A stretch of 64,000 nucleotides of DNA from Euonymus europaeus (lineage: Eukaryota; Streptophyta; Magnoliopsida; Celastrales; Celastraceae). Within the stretch, counting starts at the first letter, position 1. Each line of letters opens with the position of its first letter. The position numbers and the translations under genes were made by a program. Below are positions 50,406-62,896 of the stretch, in pieces. The DNA lies in NCBI GenBank assembly GCA_963580455.1, contig CAUZKV010000008.1:1178001-1242000 (forward strand). Direction: 5' to 3'. The notes below the pieces were generated by a model that was given only the letters and a program-made list of their open reading frames with translations, ran no database searches and was not told the DNA's origin.

Positions 50406-53400
50406 AGCTCTACAATCCTGGCGTTTCGGATTTTGATTTCAGAACTCGTGGCTATTAGGTCTCGTTTCACCTAGTTAGCCGCGAAATGTGGTTTCTTTAC
50501 GTAAACGGTTTTATGAATATTCGTTGACTCCGAGTTCTGAATTCGGTGATTTTTAGCTTGATTTCACACTACTTTTCGAGCTCTACAATCCTGGCTTTTC
50601 GGATTTTGATTTCAGAACTCGTGGCTAGTAGGTCTCGTTTCACCTAGTTAGCCGCGAAATTTGGTTTCTTTACGTAAACGGTTTTAGGAATATCCGTTGA
50701 CTCCGAGTTCTGAATTCGGTGATTTTTAGCTTGATTTCACACTACTTTTCGAGCTCTACAATCCTGGCATTTTGGATTTTTATTTCAGAACTCGTGGCTA
50801 GTAGGTCTCGTTTCACCTAGTTAGCCGCGAAATGTGTTTTCTTTACATAAACGGTTTTATGAATATCCGTTGACTCCGAGTTCTGAATTCGGTGATTTTT
50901 AGCTTGATTTCACACTACTTTTCGAGCTCTACAATCCTGGATTTTCGGATTTTGATTTCAGAACTCGTGGCTAGTAGGTCTCGTTTCACCTAGTTAGCCG
51001 CGAAATGTGGTTTCTTTACGAAAACGGTTTTAGGAATATCCGTTGACTCCGAGTTCTGAATTCGGTTATTTTTAGCTTGATTTCACACTACTTTTCGAGC
51101 TCTACGATCCTGGCATTTCGGATTTTGATTTCAGAACTCGTGGCTAGTAGGTCTCGTTTCACCTAGTTAGCCGCGAAATGTGGTTTCTTTACGTAAACGG
51201 TTTTATGAATATCCGTTGACTCTGAGTTCTGAATTCGGTGATTTTTAGCTTGATTTCAAACTACTTTTCGAGCTCTACAATCTTGGCGTTTCGGATTTTG
51301 ATTTCAGAACTCGTGGCTAGTAGGTCTCGTTTCACCTAGTTAGCCGCGAAATGTGGTTTCTTTACGTAAACGGTTTTATGAATATCCGTTGACTCCGAGT
51401 TCTGAATTCGGTGATTTTTAGCTTGATTACACACTACTTTTCGAGCTCTACAATCCTGGGTTTTCGGATTTTGATTTCAGAACTAGTGGATAGTAGGTCT
51501 CGTTTCACCTAGTTAGCCGCGAAATGTGGTTTCTTTACGTAAACGGTTTCATGAATATCCGTTGACTCCGAGTTCTGAATTCGGTGATTTTTAGCTTGAT
51601 TTCACACTACTTTTCGAGCTCTACAATCCTGGCATTTCGGATTTTAATTTCAGAACTCGTGGCTAGTAGGTCTCGTTTCACCTAGTTAGCCGCGAAATGT
51701 GGTTTCTTTACGTAAACGGTTTTATGAATATCCGTTGACTCTGAGTTCTGAATTCGGTGATTTTTAGCTTGATTTCACACTACTTTTCGAGCTCTACAAT
51801 CCTGGCTTTTCGGATTTTGATTTCAGAACTCGTGGCTAGTAGGTCTCGTTTCACCTAGTTAGCCGCGAAATGTGGTTTCTTTACGTAAACGGTTTTATGA
51901 ATATCCGTTGACTCCGAGTTCTGAATTCGGTGATTTTTAGCTTGATTTCACACTACTTTTCGAGCTCTACAATCTTGGCGTTTTGGATTTTGATTTCAGA
52001 ACTCGTGGCTAGTAGTTCTCGTTTCACCTAGTTAGCCGCGAAATGTGGTTTCTTTACGTAAACGGTTTTATGAATATTCGTTGACTCCGAGTTCTGAATT
52101 CGGTGATTTTTAGCTTGATTTCACACTACTTTTCGAGCTCTACAATCCTGGCGTTTCGGATTTTGATTTCAGAACTCGTGGCTAGTAGGTCTCGTTTCAC
52201 CTAGTTAGCCGCAAAATTTGGTTTCTTTACGTAAACGGTTTTAGGAATATCCGTTGACTCCGAGTTCTGAATTCGGTGATTTTTAGCTTGATTTCACACT
52301 ACTTTTCGAGCTCTACAATCCTGGCATTTTGGATTTTTATTTCAGAACTCGTGGATAGTAGGTCTCGTTTCTCCTAGTTAGCCGCGAAATGTGTTTTCTT
52401 TACGTAAACGGTTTTATGAATATCCGTTGACTCCGAGTTCTGAATTCGGTGATTTTTAGCTTGATTTCACACTACTTTTCGAGCTCTTCAATCCTGGATT
52501 TTCGGATTTTGATTTCAGAACTCGTGGCTAGTAGGTCTCGTTTCACCTAGTTAGCCGCGAAATGTGGTTTCTTTACGAAAACGGTTTTAGGAATATCCGT
52601 TGACTCCGAGTTCTGAATTCGGTGATTTTTAGCTTGATTTCACACTACTTTTCGAGCTCTACGATCCTGGCATTTCGGATTTTGATTTCAGAACTCGTGG
52701 CTAGTAGGTCTCGTTTCACCTAGTTAGCCGCGAAATGTGGTTTCTTTACGTAAACGGTTTTATGAATATCCGTTGACTCTGAGTTCTAAATTCGGTGATT
52801 TTTAGCTTGATTTCACACTACTTTTCGAGCTCCACAATCCTGGCCTTTCGTATTTTGATTTCAGAACTCGTGGCTAGTAGGTCTCGTTTCACCTAGTTAG
52901 CCGCGAAATGTGGTTTCTTTACGTAAACGGTTTCATGAATATCCGTTGACTCCGAGTTCTGAATTCGGTGATTTTTAGCTTGATTACACACTACTTTTCG
53001 AGCTCTACCATCCCGGCGTTTCGGATTTTGATTTCAGAACTCGTGGCTAGTAGGTCTCGTTTCAACTAGTTAGCCGCGAAATGTGGTTTCTTTACGTATA
53101 CGGTTTTAGGAATATCCGTTGACTCCGAGTTCTGAATTCGGTGATTTTTAGCTTGATTTCACACTATTTTTCGAGCTCTACGATCCTGGAGTTTCGGATT
53201 TTGATTTCAGAACTCGTGGCTAGTAGGTCTCGTTTCACCTAGTTAGCCTTGAAATGTGGTTTCTTTACGTAAACAGCTTTATGAATATCCGTTGACTCTA
53301 AGTTCTGAATTCGGTGATTTTTAGCTTGATTTCACACTACTTTTTGAGCTCTACAATCCTGGCTATTCGGATTTTGATTTCAGAGCTCGTGGCTAGTAGG

Positions 53401-55580
53401 TCTCGTTTCACCTAGTTAGCCGCGAAATGTGGTTTCCTTACGTAAACGGTTTCATGAATATCCGTTGACTCCGAGTTCTGAATTCGGTGATTTTTAGCTT
53501 GATTTCACACTAATTTTCGAGCTCTACGATCCTGGCATTTCGGATTTTAATTTCAGAACTCGTGGCTAGTAGGTCTCGTTTCACCTAGTTAGTCGCGAAA
53601 TGTGGTTTCTTTACGTAAACGGTTTTATGAATATCCGTTGACTCCGAGTTCTGAATTCGGTGATTTTTAGCTTGATTTCACACTACTTTTCGAGCTCTAC
53701 AATCCTGGCTTTTCGGATTTTGATTTCAGAACTCGTGGCTAGTAGGTCTCGTTTCACCTAGTTAGCCGCGAAATTTGGTTTCTTTACGTAAACGGTTTGA
53801 GGAATATCCGTTGACTCCGAGTTCTGAATTCGGTGATTTTTAGCTTGCTTTCACACTACTTTTCGAGCTCTACAATCCTGGCATTTCGGATTTTTATTTC
53901 AGAACTCGTGGCTAGTAGGTCTCGTTTCACCTAGTTAGCCGCGAAATGTGGTTTCTTTACGTAAACGGTTTTAGGAATATCCGTTGACTCCGAGTTCTGA
54001 ATTCGGTGATTTTTAGCTTGATTTCACACTACTTTTCGAGCTCTACGATCCTGGCGTTTCGGATTTTGATTTCAGAACTCGTGGCTAGTAGGTCTCGTTT
54101 CACCTAGTTAGCCTTGAAATGTGGTTTCTTTACGTAAACAGCTTTATGAATATCCGTTGACTCTAAGTTCTGAATTCGGTGATTTTTAGCTTTATTTCAC
54201 ACTACTTTTTGAGCTCTACAATCCTGGCTATTCGGATTTTGATTTCAGAGCTCGTGGCTAGTAGGTCTCGTTTCACCTAGTTAGCCGCGAAATGTGGTTT
54301 CCTTACGTAAACGGTTTCATGAATATCCGTTGACTCCGAGTTCTGAATTCGGTGATTTTTAGCTTGATTTCACACTACTTTTCGAGCTCTACAATCCTGG
54401 CATTTCGGATTTTAATTTCAGAACTCGTGGCTAGTAGGTCTCGTTTCACCTAGTTAGTCGCGAAATGTGGTTTCTTTACGTAAACGGTTTTATGAATATC
54501 CGTTGACTCCGAGTTCTGAATTCGGTGATTTTTAGCTTGATTTCACACTACTTTTCGAGCTCTACAATCCTGGCTTTTCGGATTTTGATTTCAGAACTCG
54601 TGGCTAGTAGGTCTCGTTTCACCTAGTTAGCCGCGAAATTTGGTTTCTTTACGTAAACGGTTTGAGGAATATCCGTTGACTCCGAGTTCTGAATTCGGTG
54701 ATTTTTAGCTTGCTTTCACACTACTTTTCGAGCTCTACAATCCTGGCATTTCGGATTTTTATTTCAGAACTCGTGGCTAGTAGGTCTCGTTTCACCTAGT
54801 TAGCCGCGAAATGTGGTTTCTTTACGTAAACGGTTTTAGGAATATCCGTTGACTCCGAGTTCTGAATTCGGTGATTTTTAGCTTGATTTCACACTACTTT
54901 TCGAGCTCTACGATCCTGGCGTTTCGGATTTTGATTTCAGAACTCGTGGCTAGTAGGTCTCGTTTCACCTAGTTAACCTTGAAATGTGGTTTCTTTACGT
55001 AAACCGCTTTATGAATATCCGTTGACTCTAAGTTCTGAATTCGGTGATTTTTAGCTTGATTTCACACTACTTTTGGAGCTCTACAATCCTGGCTGTTCGG
55101 ATTTTGATTTCAGAGCTCGTGGCTAGTAGGTCTCGTTTCACCTAGTTAGCCGCGAAATGTGGTTTCCTTACGTAAACGGTTTCATGAATATCCGTTGACT
55201 CCGAGTTCTGAATTCGGTGATTTTTAGCTTGATTTCACACTACTTTTCGAGCTCTACAATCCTGGCATTTCGGATTTTAATTTCAGAACTCGTGGCTAGT
55301 AGGTCTCGTTTCACCTAGTTAGTCGCAAAATGTGGTTTCTTTACGTAAACGGTTTTATGAATATCCGTTGACTCCGAGTTCTGAATTCGGTGATTTTTAG
55401 CTTGATTTCACACTACTTTTCGAGCTCTACAATCCTGGCTTTTCGGATTTTGATTTCAGAACTCGTGGCTAGTAGGTCTCGTTTCACCTAGTTAGCCGCG
55501 AAATGTGGTTTCTTTACGTAAACGGTTTCATGAATATCCGTTGACTCCGAGTTCTGAATTCGGTGATTTTTAGCTTGATT
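50406..55580 (+). repeat. 30-monomer HOR, second copy (period 5190 bp)
   Basis: Nearly identical to 45216-50390. Changes private to this copy or its partner: CACTATTTTTCG (53167), CTGGAGTTTCGG (53190), GCTTTATTTC (54193) and AGTTAACCTT (about 54975) here; CACCAAGTTAGCC (46666) and CAGTGCTCG (49059) in the first copy. Six visible differences in about 5.2 kb means roughly 99.9% identity, so this is the youngest large event in the window. Confidence 0.95.
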
Positions 55581-56226
55581 ACACACTACTTTTCGAGCTC
55601 TACCATCCCGGCGTTTCGGATTTTGATTTCAGAACTCGTGGCTAGTAGGTCTCGTTTCACCTAGTTAGCCGCGAAATGTGGTTTCTTTACGAAAACGGTT
55701 TTAGGAATATCCGTTGACTCCGAGTTCTGAATTCGGTGATTTTTAGCTTGATTTCACACTACTTTTCGAGCTCTACAATCCTGGCATTTTGGATTTTTAT
55801 TTCAGAACTCGTGGCTAGTAGGTCTCGTTTCACCTAGTTAGCCGCGAAATTTGGTTTCTTTACGTAAACGGTTTGAGGAATATCCGTTGACTCCGAGTTC
55901 TGAATTCGGTGATTTTTAGCTTGATTTCACACTACTTTTCGAGCTCTACAATCCTGGCCTTTCGGATTTTGATTTCAGAACTCGTGGCTAGTAGGTCTCG
56001 TTTCACCTAGTTAGCCGCGAAATTTGGTTTCTTTACGTAAACGGTTTGAGGAATATCCGTTGACTCCGAGTTCTGAATTCGGTGATTTTTAGCTTGATTT
56101 CACACTACTTTTCGAGCTCTACAATCCTGGCATTTTGGATTTTTATTTCAGAACTCGTGGCTAGTAGGTCTCGGTTCACCTAGTTAGCCGCGAAATGTGT
56201 TTTCTTTACGTAAACGGTTTTATGAA
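55535..56226 (+). repeat. Four-monomer cassette, copy 1 of 3
   Basis: Order: GATTACACAC/CCATCCCGGCG with GAAAACGG; CATTTTGG with AAATTTGG and GGTTTGAGG; GGCCTTTCGG with AAATTTGG and GGTTTGAGG; CATTTTGG with GTGTTTTC. It recurs at 59266-59957 (22 monomers on, less the 75-bp deletion) and 61860-62551 (15 monomers on, less 1 bp). Private change: CTCGGTTCACC near 56173. Confidence 0.82.
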
Positions 56227-57091
56227 TATCCGTTGACTCCGAGTTCTGAATTCGGTGATTTTTAGCTTGATTTCACACTACTTTTCGAGCTCTACAATCC
56301 TGGCGTTTCGGATTTTGATTTCAGAACTCGTGGCTAGTAGGTCTCGTTTCACCTAGTTAGCCGCGAAATGTGGTTTCTTTACGTAAACGGTTTCATGAAT
56401 ATCCGTTGACTCCGAGTTCTGAATTCGGTGATTTTTAGCTTGATTTCACACTACTTTTCGAGCTCTACAATCCTGGCATTTCGGATTTTGATTTCAGAAC
56501 TCGTGGCTAGTAGGTCTCGTTTCACCTAGTTAGCCACGAAATGTGGTTTCTTTACGTAAACGGTTTTATGAATATCCGTTGACTCTGAGTTCTGAATTCA
56601 GTGATTTTTAGCTTGATTTCACACTACTTTTCGAGCTCTACAATCCTGGCTGTTCGGATTTTGATTTCAGAGCTCGTGGCTAGTAGGTCTCGTTTCACCT
56701 AGTTAGCCGCGAAATGTGGTTTCTTTACGTAAACGGTTTTATGAATATCCGTTGACTCCGAGTTCTGAATTCGGTGATTTTTAGCTTGATTTCACACTAC
56801 TTTTCGAGCTCTACAATCTTGGCGTTTTTGATTTTGATTTCAGAACTCGTGGCTAGTAGGTCTCGTTTCACCTAGTTAGCCGCGAAATGTGGTTTCTTTA
56901 CGAAAACGGTTTTAGGAATATCCGTTGACTCCGAGTTCTGAATTCGGTGATTTTTAGCTTGATTTCACACTACTTTTCGAGCTCTACGATCCTGGCATTT
57001 CGGATTTTTATTTCAGAACTCGTGGCTAGTAGGTCTCGTTTCACCTAGTTAGCCGCGAAATGTGGTTTCTTTACGTAAACGGTTTTATGAA

Positions 57092-57189
57092 TATCCGTTG
57101 ACTCTGAATTTCAGAACTCGTGGCTATTAGGTCTCGTTTCACCTAGTTAGCCGCGAAATGTGGTTTCTTTACGAAAACGGTTTTAGGAA
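57092..57189 (+). repeat. Truncated 98-bp monomer, internal 75-bp deletion
   Basis: The monomer runs TATCCGTTGACTCTGA and then jumps to ATTTCAGAACTCG, losing about positions 17-91. It is the only large indel in the window. The lost piece is essentially the left arm and loop of the 11-bp inverted repeat, leaving the right arm whole. Homology at the junction is one to a few bases (A, or GAATT depending on alignment). It is followed by CTATTAGG and GAAAACGG. A hairpin-bypass replication slip would explain it, but simple end joining is also possible. Confidence 0.95.
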
Positions 57190-57535
57190 TATCCGTTGAC
57201 TCCGAGTTCTGAATTCGGTGATTTTTAGCTTGATTTCACACTACTTTTCGAGCTCTACGATCCTGGCATTTCGGATTTTTATTTCAGAACTCGTGGCTAG
57301 TAGGTCTCGTTTCACCTAGTTAGCCGCGAAATGTGGTTTCTTTACGTAAACGGTTTTATGAATATCCGTTGACTCTGAGTTGTAAATTCGGTGATTTTTA
57401 GCTTGATTTCACACTACTTTTCGAGCTCCACAATCCTGGCCTTTTGGATTTTGATTTCAAAACTCGTGGCTAGTAGGTCTCGTTTCACCTAGTGAGCCGC
57501 GAAATGTGGTTTCTTTACGTAAACGGTTTCATGAA

Positions 57536-58831
57536 TATCCGTTGACTCCGAGTTCTGAATTCGGTGATTTTTAGCTTGATTACACACTACTTTTCGAGCT
57601 CTACCATCCCGGCATTTCGGATTTTGATTTCAGAACTCGTGGCTAGTTGGTCTCGTTTCACCTATTTAGCCGCGAAATGTGGTTTCTTTACGTAAACGGT
57701 TTTAGGAATATCCGTTGACTCCGAGTTCTGAATTCGGTGATTTTTAGCTTGATTTCACACTATTTTTCAAGCTCTACAATCCTGGGGTTTCGGATTTTGA
57801 TTTCAGAACTCGTGGCTATTAGGTCTCGTTTCACCTAGTCAGCCGCGAAATGTGGTTTCTTTACGTAAACGGTTTTATGAATATTCGTTGACTCCGAGTT
57901 CTGAATTCGGTGATTTTTAGCTTGATTTCACACTACTTTTCGAGCTCTACAATCCTGGCATTTCGGATTTTAATTTCAGAACTCGTGGCTAGTAGGTCTC
58001 GTTTCACCTAGTTAGCCACGAAATGTGGTTTCTTTACGTAAACGGTTTTATGAATATCCGTTGACTCTGAGTTCTGAATTCAGTGATTTTTAGCTTGATT
58101 TCACACTACTTTTCGAGCTCTACAATCCTGGCTGTTCGGATTTTGATTTCAGAGCTCGTGGCTAGTAGGTCTCGTTTCACCTAGTTAGCCGCGAAATGTG
58201 GTTTCTTTACGTAAACGGTTTTATGAATATCCGTTGACTCCGAGTTCTGAATTCGGTGATTTTTAGCTTGATTTCACACTACTTTTCGAGCTCTACAATC
58301 TTGGCGTTTTTGATTTTGATTTCAGAACTCGTGGCTAGTAGTTCTCGTTTCACCTAGTTAGCCGCGAAATGTGGTTTCTTTACGTAAACGGTTTCATGAA
58401 TATCCGTTGACTCCGAGTTCTGAATTCGGTGATTTTTAGCTTGATTACACACTACTTTTCGAGCTCTACCATCCCGGCATTTCGGATTTTGATTTCAGAA
58501 CTCGTGGCTAGTTGGTCTCGTTTCACCTATTTAGCCGCGAAATGTGGTTTCTTTACGTAAACGGTTTTAGGAATATCCGTTGACTCCGAGTTCTGAATTC
58601 GGTGATTTTTAGCTTGATTTCACACTATTTTTCAAGCTCTACAATCCTGGGGTTTCGGATTTTGATTTCAGAACTCGTGGCTATTAGGTCTCGTTTCACC
58701 TAGTCAGCCGCGAAATGTGGTTTCTTTACGTAAACGGTTTTATGAATATTCGTTGACTCCAAGTTCTGAATTCGGTGATTTTTAGCTTGATTTCACACTA
58801 CTTTTCGAGCTCTACAATCCTGGCATTTTGG
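57536..58831 (+). repeat. 5-monomer-period HOR (865 bp)
   Basis: The GATTACACAC/CCATCCCGGCATTT monomer at 57536 recurs at 58401, followed in both by CACTATTTTTCAAGC/GGGGTTTCGG with GGCTATTAGG and CTAGTCAGCCGCG, then AATATTCG. CTAGTCAGCC is seen only here and near 60606. Between them are GCCACGAAATG, GAATTCAGTG/GGCTGTTCGG and CTTGGCGTTTTTG monomers, which also occur nine monomers earlier (GAATTCAGTG at 56599 and 58081, allowing for the 75-bp deletion). Confidence 0.8.
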
Positions 58832-59265
58832 ATTTTTATTTCAGAACTCGTGGCTAGTAGGTCTCGTTTCACCTAGTTAGCCGCGAAATGTGGTTTCCTT
58901 ACGTAAACGGTTTCATGAATATCCGTTGACTCCGAGTTCTGAATTCGGTGATTTTTAGCTTGATTTCACACTACTTTTCGAGCTCTACAATCCTGGCATT
59001 TCGGATTTTAATTTCAGAACTCGTGGCTAGTAGGTCTCGTTTCACCTAGTTAGTCGCGAAATGTGGTTTCTTGACGTAAACGGTTTTATGAATATCCGTT
59101 GACTCTGAGTTCTGAATTCGGTGATTTTTAGCTTGATTTCACACTACTTTTCGAGCTCTACAATCCTGGCTTTTCGGATTTTGATTTCAGAACTCGTGGC
59201 TAGTAGGTCTCGTTTCACCTAGTTAGCCGCGAAATGTGGTTTCTTTACGTAAACGGTTTCATGAA

Positions 59266-59957
59266 TATCCGTTGACTCCGAGTTCTGAATTCGGTGATTT
59301 TTAGCTTGATTACACACTACTTTTCGAGCTCTACCATCCCGGCGTTTCGGATTTTGATTTCAGAACTCGTGGCTAGTAGGTCTCGTTTCACCTAGTTAGC
59401 CGCGAAATGTGGTTTCTTTACGAAAACGGTTTTAGGAATATCCGTTGACTCCGAGTTCTGAATTCGGTGATTTTTAGCTTGATTTCACACTACTTTTCGA
59501 GCTCTACAATCCTGGCATTTTGGATTTTTATTTCAGAACTCGTGGCTAGTAGGTCTCGTTTCACCTAGTTAGCCGCGAAATTTGGTTTCTTTACGTAAAC
59601 GGTTTGAGGAATATCCGTTGACTCCGAGTTCTGAATTCGGTGATTTTTAGCTTGATTTCACACTACTTTTCGAGCTCTACAATCCTGGCGTTTCGGATTT
59701 TGATTTCAGAACTCGTGGCTAGTAGGTCTCGTTTCACCTAGTTAGCCGCGAAATTTGGTTTCTTTACGTAAACGGTTTGAGGAATATCCGTTGACTCCGA
59801 GTTCTGAATTCGGTGATTTTTAGCTTGATTTCACACTACTTTTCGAGCTCTACAATCCTGGCATTTTGGATTTTTATTTCAGAACTCGTGGCTAGTAGGT
59901 CTCGTTTCACCTAGTTAGCCGCGAAATTTGGTTTCTTTACGTAAACGGTTTGAGGAA
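59266..59957 (+). repeat. Four-monomer cassette, copy 2 of 3
   Basis: As at 55535, but the third monomer has GGCGTTTCGG in place of GGCCTTTCGG, and the fourth keeps AAATTTGG and GGTTTGAGG. It overlaps the dimer expansion 59439-60130. Confidence 0.8.
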
Positions 59958-60130
59958 TATCCGTTGACTCCGAGTTCTGAATTCGGTGATTTTTAGCTTG
60001 ATTTCACACTACTTTTCGAGCTCTACAATCCTGGCGTTTCGGATTTTGATTTCAGAACTCGTGGCTAGTAGGTCTCGTTTCACCTAGTTAGCCGCGAAAT
60101 GTGGTTTCTTTACGTAAACGGTTTTAGGAA
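59439..60130 (+). repeat. Dimer tandem duplication (2 x 346 bp)
   Basis: CATTTTGG and CGTTTCGG monomers alternate: 59439, 59612, 59785, 59958. The first three share AAATTTGG and GGTTTGAGG; the fourth reverts to AAATGTGG and TTTTAGG. A two-monomer HOR at its start. Confidence 0.82.
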
Positions 60131-61168
60131 TATCCGTTGACTCCGAGTTCTGAATTCGGTGATTTTTAGCTTGATTTCACACTACTTTTCGAGCTCTACA
60201 ATCCTGGCTTTTCGGATTTTGATTTCAGAATTCTTGGCTAGTAGGTCTCGTTTCACCTAGTTAGCCGCGAAATGTGGTTTCTTTACGAAAACAGTTTTAG
60301 GAATATCTGTTGACTCCGAGTTCTGAATTCGGTGATTTTTAGCTTGATTTCATACTACTTTTCGAGCTCTACGATCCTGGCATTTCGGATTTTGATTTCA
60401 GAACTCGTGGCTAGTAGGTCTCGTTTCACCTAGTTAGCCGCGAAATGTGGTTTCTTTACGTAAACGGTTTTAGGAATATCCGTTGACTCCGAGTTCTGAA
60501 TTCGGTGATTTTTAGCTTGATTTCACACTATTTTTCAAGCTCTACAATCCTGGGGTTTCGGATTTTGATTTCAGAACTCGTGGCTATTAGGTCTCGTTTC
60601 ACCTAGTCAGCCGCGAAATGTGGTTTCTTTACGTAAACGGTTTTATGAATATTCGTTGACTCCAAGTTCTGAATTCACTGATTTTTAGCTTGATTTCACA
60701 CTACTTTTCGAGCTCTACAATCTTGGCGTTTCGGATTTTGATTTCAGAACTCGTGGCTAGTAGGTCTCGTTTCACCTAGTTAGCCGCGAAATGTGGTTTC
60801 TTTACGTATACGGTTTTAGGAATATCCGTTGACTCCGAGTTCTGAATTCGGTGATTTTTAGCTTGATTTCACACTACTTTTCGAGCTCTACGATCCTGGC
60901 GTTTCGGATTTTGATTTCAGAACTCATGGCTAGTAGGTCTCGTTTCACCTAGTTAGCCGCGAAATGTGGTTTCTTTACGTAAACGGCTTTATGAATATCC
61001 GTTGACTCTGAGTTCTGAATTCGGTGATTTTTAGCTTTATTTCACACTACTTTTCGAGCTCTACAATCCTGGCTTTTCGGATTTTGATTTCAGAGCTCGT
61101 GGCTAGTAGGTCTCGTTTCACCTAGTTAGCCGCGAAATGTGGTTTCTTTACGTAAACGGTTTCATGAA

Positions 61169-61340
61169 TATCCGTTGACTCCGAGTTCTGAATTCGGTGA
61201 TTTTTAGCTTGATTTCACACTACTTTTTGACTCTACAATCCTGGCATTTCGGATTTTAATTTCAGAACTCGTGGCTAGTAGGTCTCGTTTCACCTAGTTA
61301 GCCGCGAAATGTGGTTTCTTTACGTAAACGGTTTTAGGAA
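61169..61340 (+). repeat. 172-bp monomer with 1-bp deletion at GAGCTC
   Basis: Reads CTTTTTGACTCTACAATCC where the subtype has CTTTTTGAGCTCTACAATCC; one G is lost and the otherwise well-kept GAGCTC palindrome is broken. Confidence 0.9.
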
Positions 61341-61859
61341 TATCCGTTGACTCCGAGTTCTGAATTCGGTGATTTTTAGCTTGATTTCACACTACTTTTC
61401 GAGCTCTACAATCCCGGAATTTTGGATTTTTATTTCAGAACTCGTGGCTAGTAGGTCTCGTTTCACCTAGTTAGCCGCGAAATGTGTTTTCTTTACGTAA
61501 ACGGTTTTATGAATATCCGTTGACTCCGAGTTCTGAATTCGGTGATTTTTAGCTTGATTTCACACTACTTTTCGAGCTCTACAATCCTGGGTTTTCGTAT
61601 TTTGATTTCAGAACTCGTGGCTAGTAGGTCTCGTTTCACCTAGTTAGCCGCGAAATTTGGTTTCTTTACGTAAACGGTTTGAGGAATATCCGTTGACTCC
61701 GAGTTCTGAATTCGGTGATTTTTAGCTTGATTTCACACTACTTTTCGAGCTCTACAATCCTGGCTTTTCGGATTTTGATTTCAGAACTCGTGGCTAGTAG
61801 GTCTCGTTTCACCTAGTTAGCCGCAAAATGTGGTTTCTTTACGTAAACGGTTTCATGAA

Positions 61860-62551
61860 TATCCGTTGACTCCGAGTTCTGAATTCGGTGATTTTTAGCT
61901 TGATTACACACTACTTTTCGAGCTCTACCATCCCGGCGTTTCGGATTTTGATTTCAGAACTCGTGGCTAGTAGGTCTCGTTTCACCTAGTTAGCCGCGAA
62001 ATGTGGTTTCTTTACGAAAACGGTTTTAGGAATATCCGTTGACTCCGAGTTCTGAATTCGGTGATTTTTAGCTTGATTTCACACTACTTTTCGAGCTCTA
62101 CAATCCTGGCATTTTGGATTTTTATTTCAGAACTCGTGGCTAGTAGGTCTCGTTTCACCTAGTTAGCCGCGAAATTTGGTTTCTTTACGTAAACGGTTTG
62201 AGGAATATCCGTTGACTCCGAGTTCTGAATTCGGTGATTTTTAGCTTGATTTCACACTACTTTTCGAGCTCTACAATCCTGGCGTTTCGGATTTTGATTT
62301 CAGAACTCGTGGCTAGTAGGTCTCGTTTCACCTAGTTAGCCGCGAAATTTGGTTTCTTTACGTAAACGGTTTTAGGAATATCCAATGACTCCGAGTTCTG
62401 AATTCGGTGATTTTTAGCTTGATTTCACACTACTTTTCGAGCTCTACAATCCTGGCATTTTGGATTTTTATTTCAGAACTCGTGGCTAGTAGGTCTCGTT
62501 TCACCTAGTTAGCCGCGAAATGTGTTTTCTTTACGTAAACGGTTTTATGAA
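61860..62551 (+). repeat. Four-monomer cassette, copy 3 of 3
   Basis: The cassette of 55535 and 59266 again. The fourth monomer begins TATCCAATGACTCC (62379), a private change of CGTT to AATG at the monomer boundary, and has GTGTTTTC like copy 1. Confidence 0.82.
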
Positions 62552-62724
62552 TATCCGTTGACTCCGAGTTCTGAATTCGATGATTTTTAGCTTGATTTCA
62601 CACTACTTTTCGAGCTCTACAATCCTGGCATTTCGGATTTTGATTTCAGAACTCGTGGCTATTAGGTCTCGTTTCATCTAGTTAGCCGCGAAACGTGATT
62701 TCTTTACGAAAACGGTTTTAGGAA

Positions 62725-62896
62725 TATCCGTTGACTCCGAGTTCTGAATTCGGTGATTTTTAGCTTGATTTCACACTACTTTTCGAGCTCTACGATCCTG
62801 GCATTTCGGATTTTGATTTCAGAACTCGTGGCTAGTAGGTCTCGTTTCACCTAGTTAGCCGCGAAATGTGGTTTCTTTACGTAAACGGTTTATGAA
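62725..62896 (+). repeat. 172-bp monomer with 1-bp deletion in the tail
   Basis: AACGGTTTATGAAT, one T short, as in the monomer at 23702. The next monomer (62897) is the TTCTAAATTCGG/CTCCACAATCC type of base 1, also at 3115, 47577, 52767 and (as TTGTAAATTCGG) 57363. Confidence 0.9.

Noticed and set aside
45216..55580. Assembly artefact as the cause of the 5190-bp repeat
   Set aside because: Not excluded, but the copies have private differences on both sides (46666 and 49059 in one; 53167, 53190, 54193 and 54975 in the other), which a simple duplicated contig would not show.
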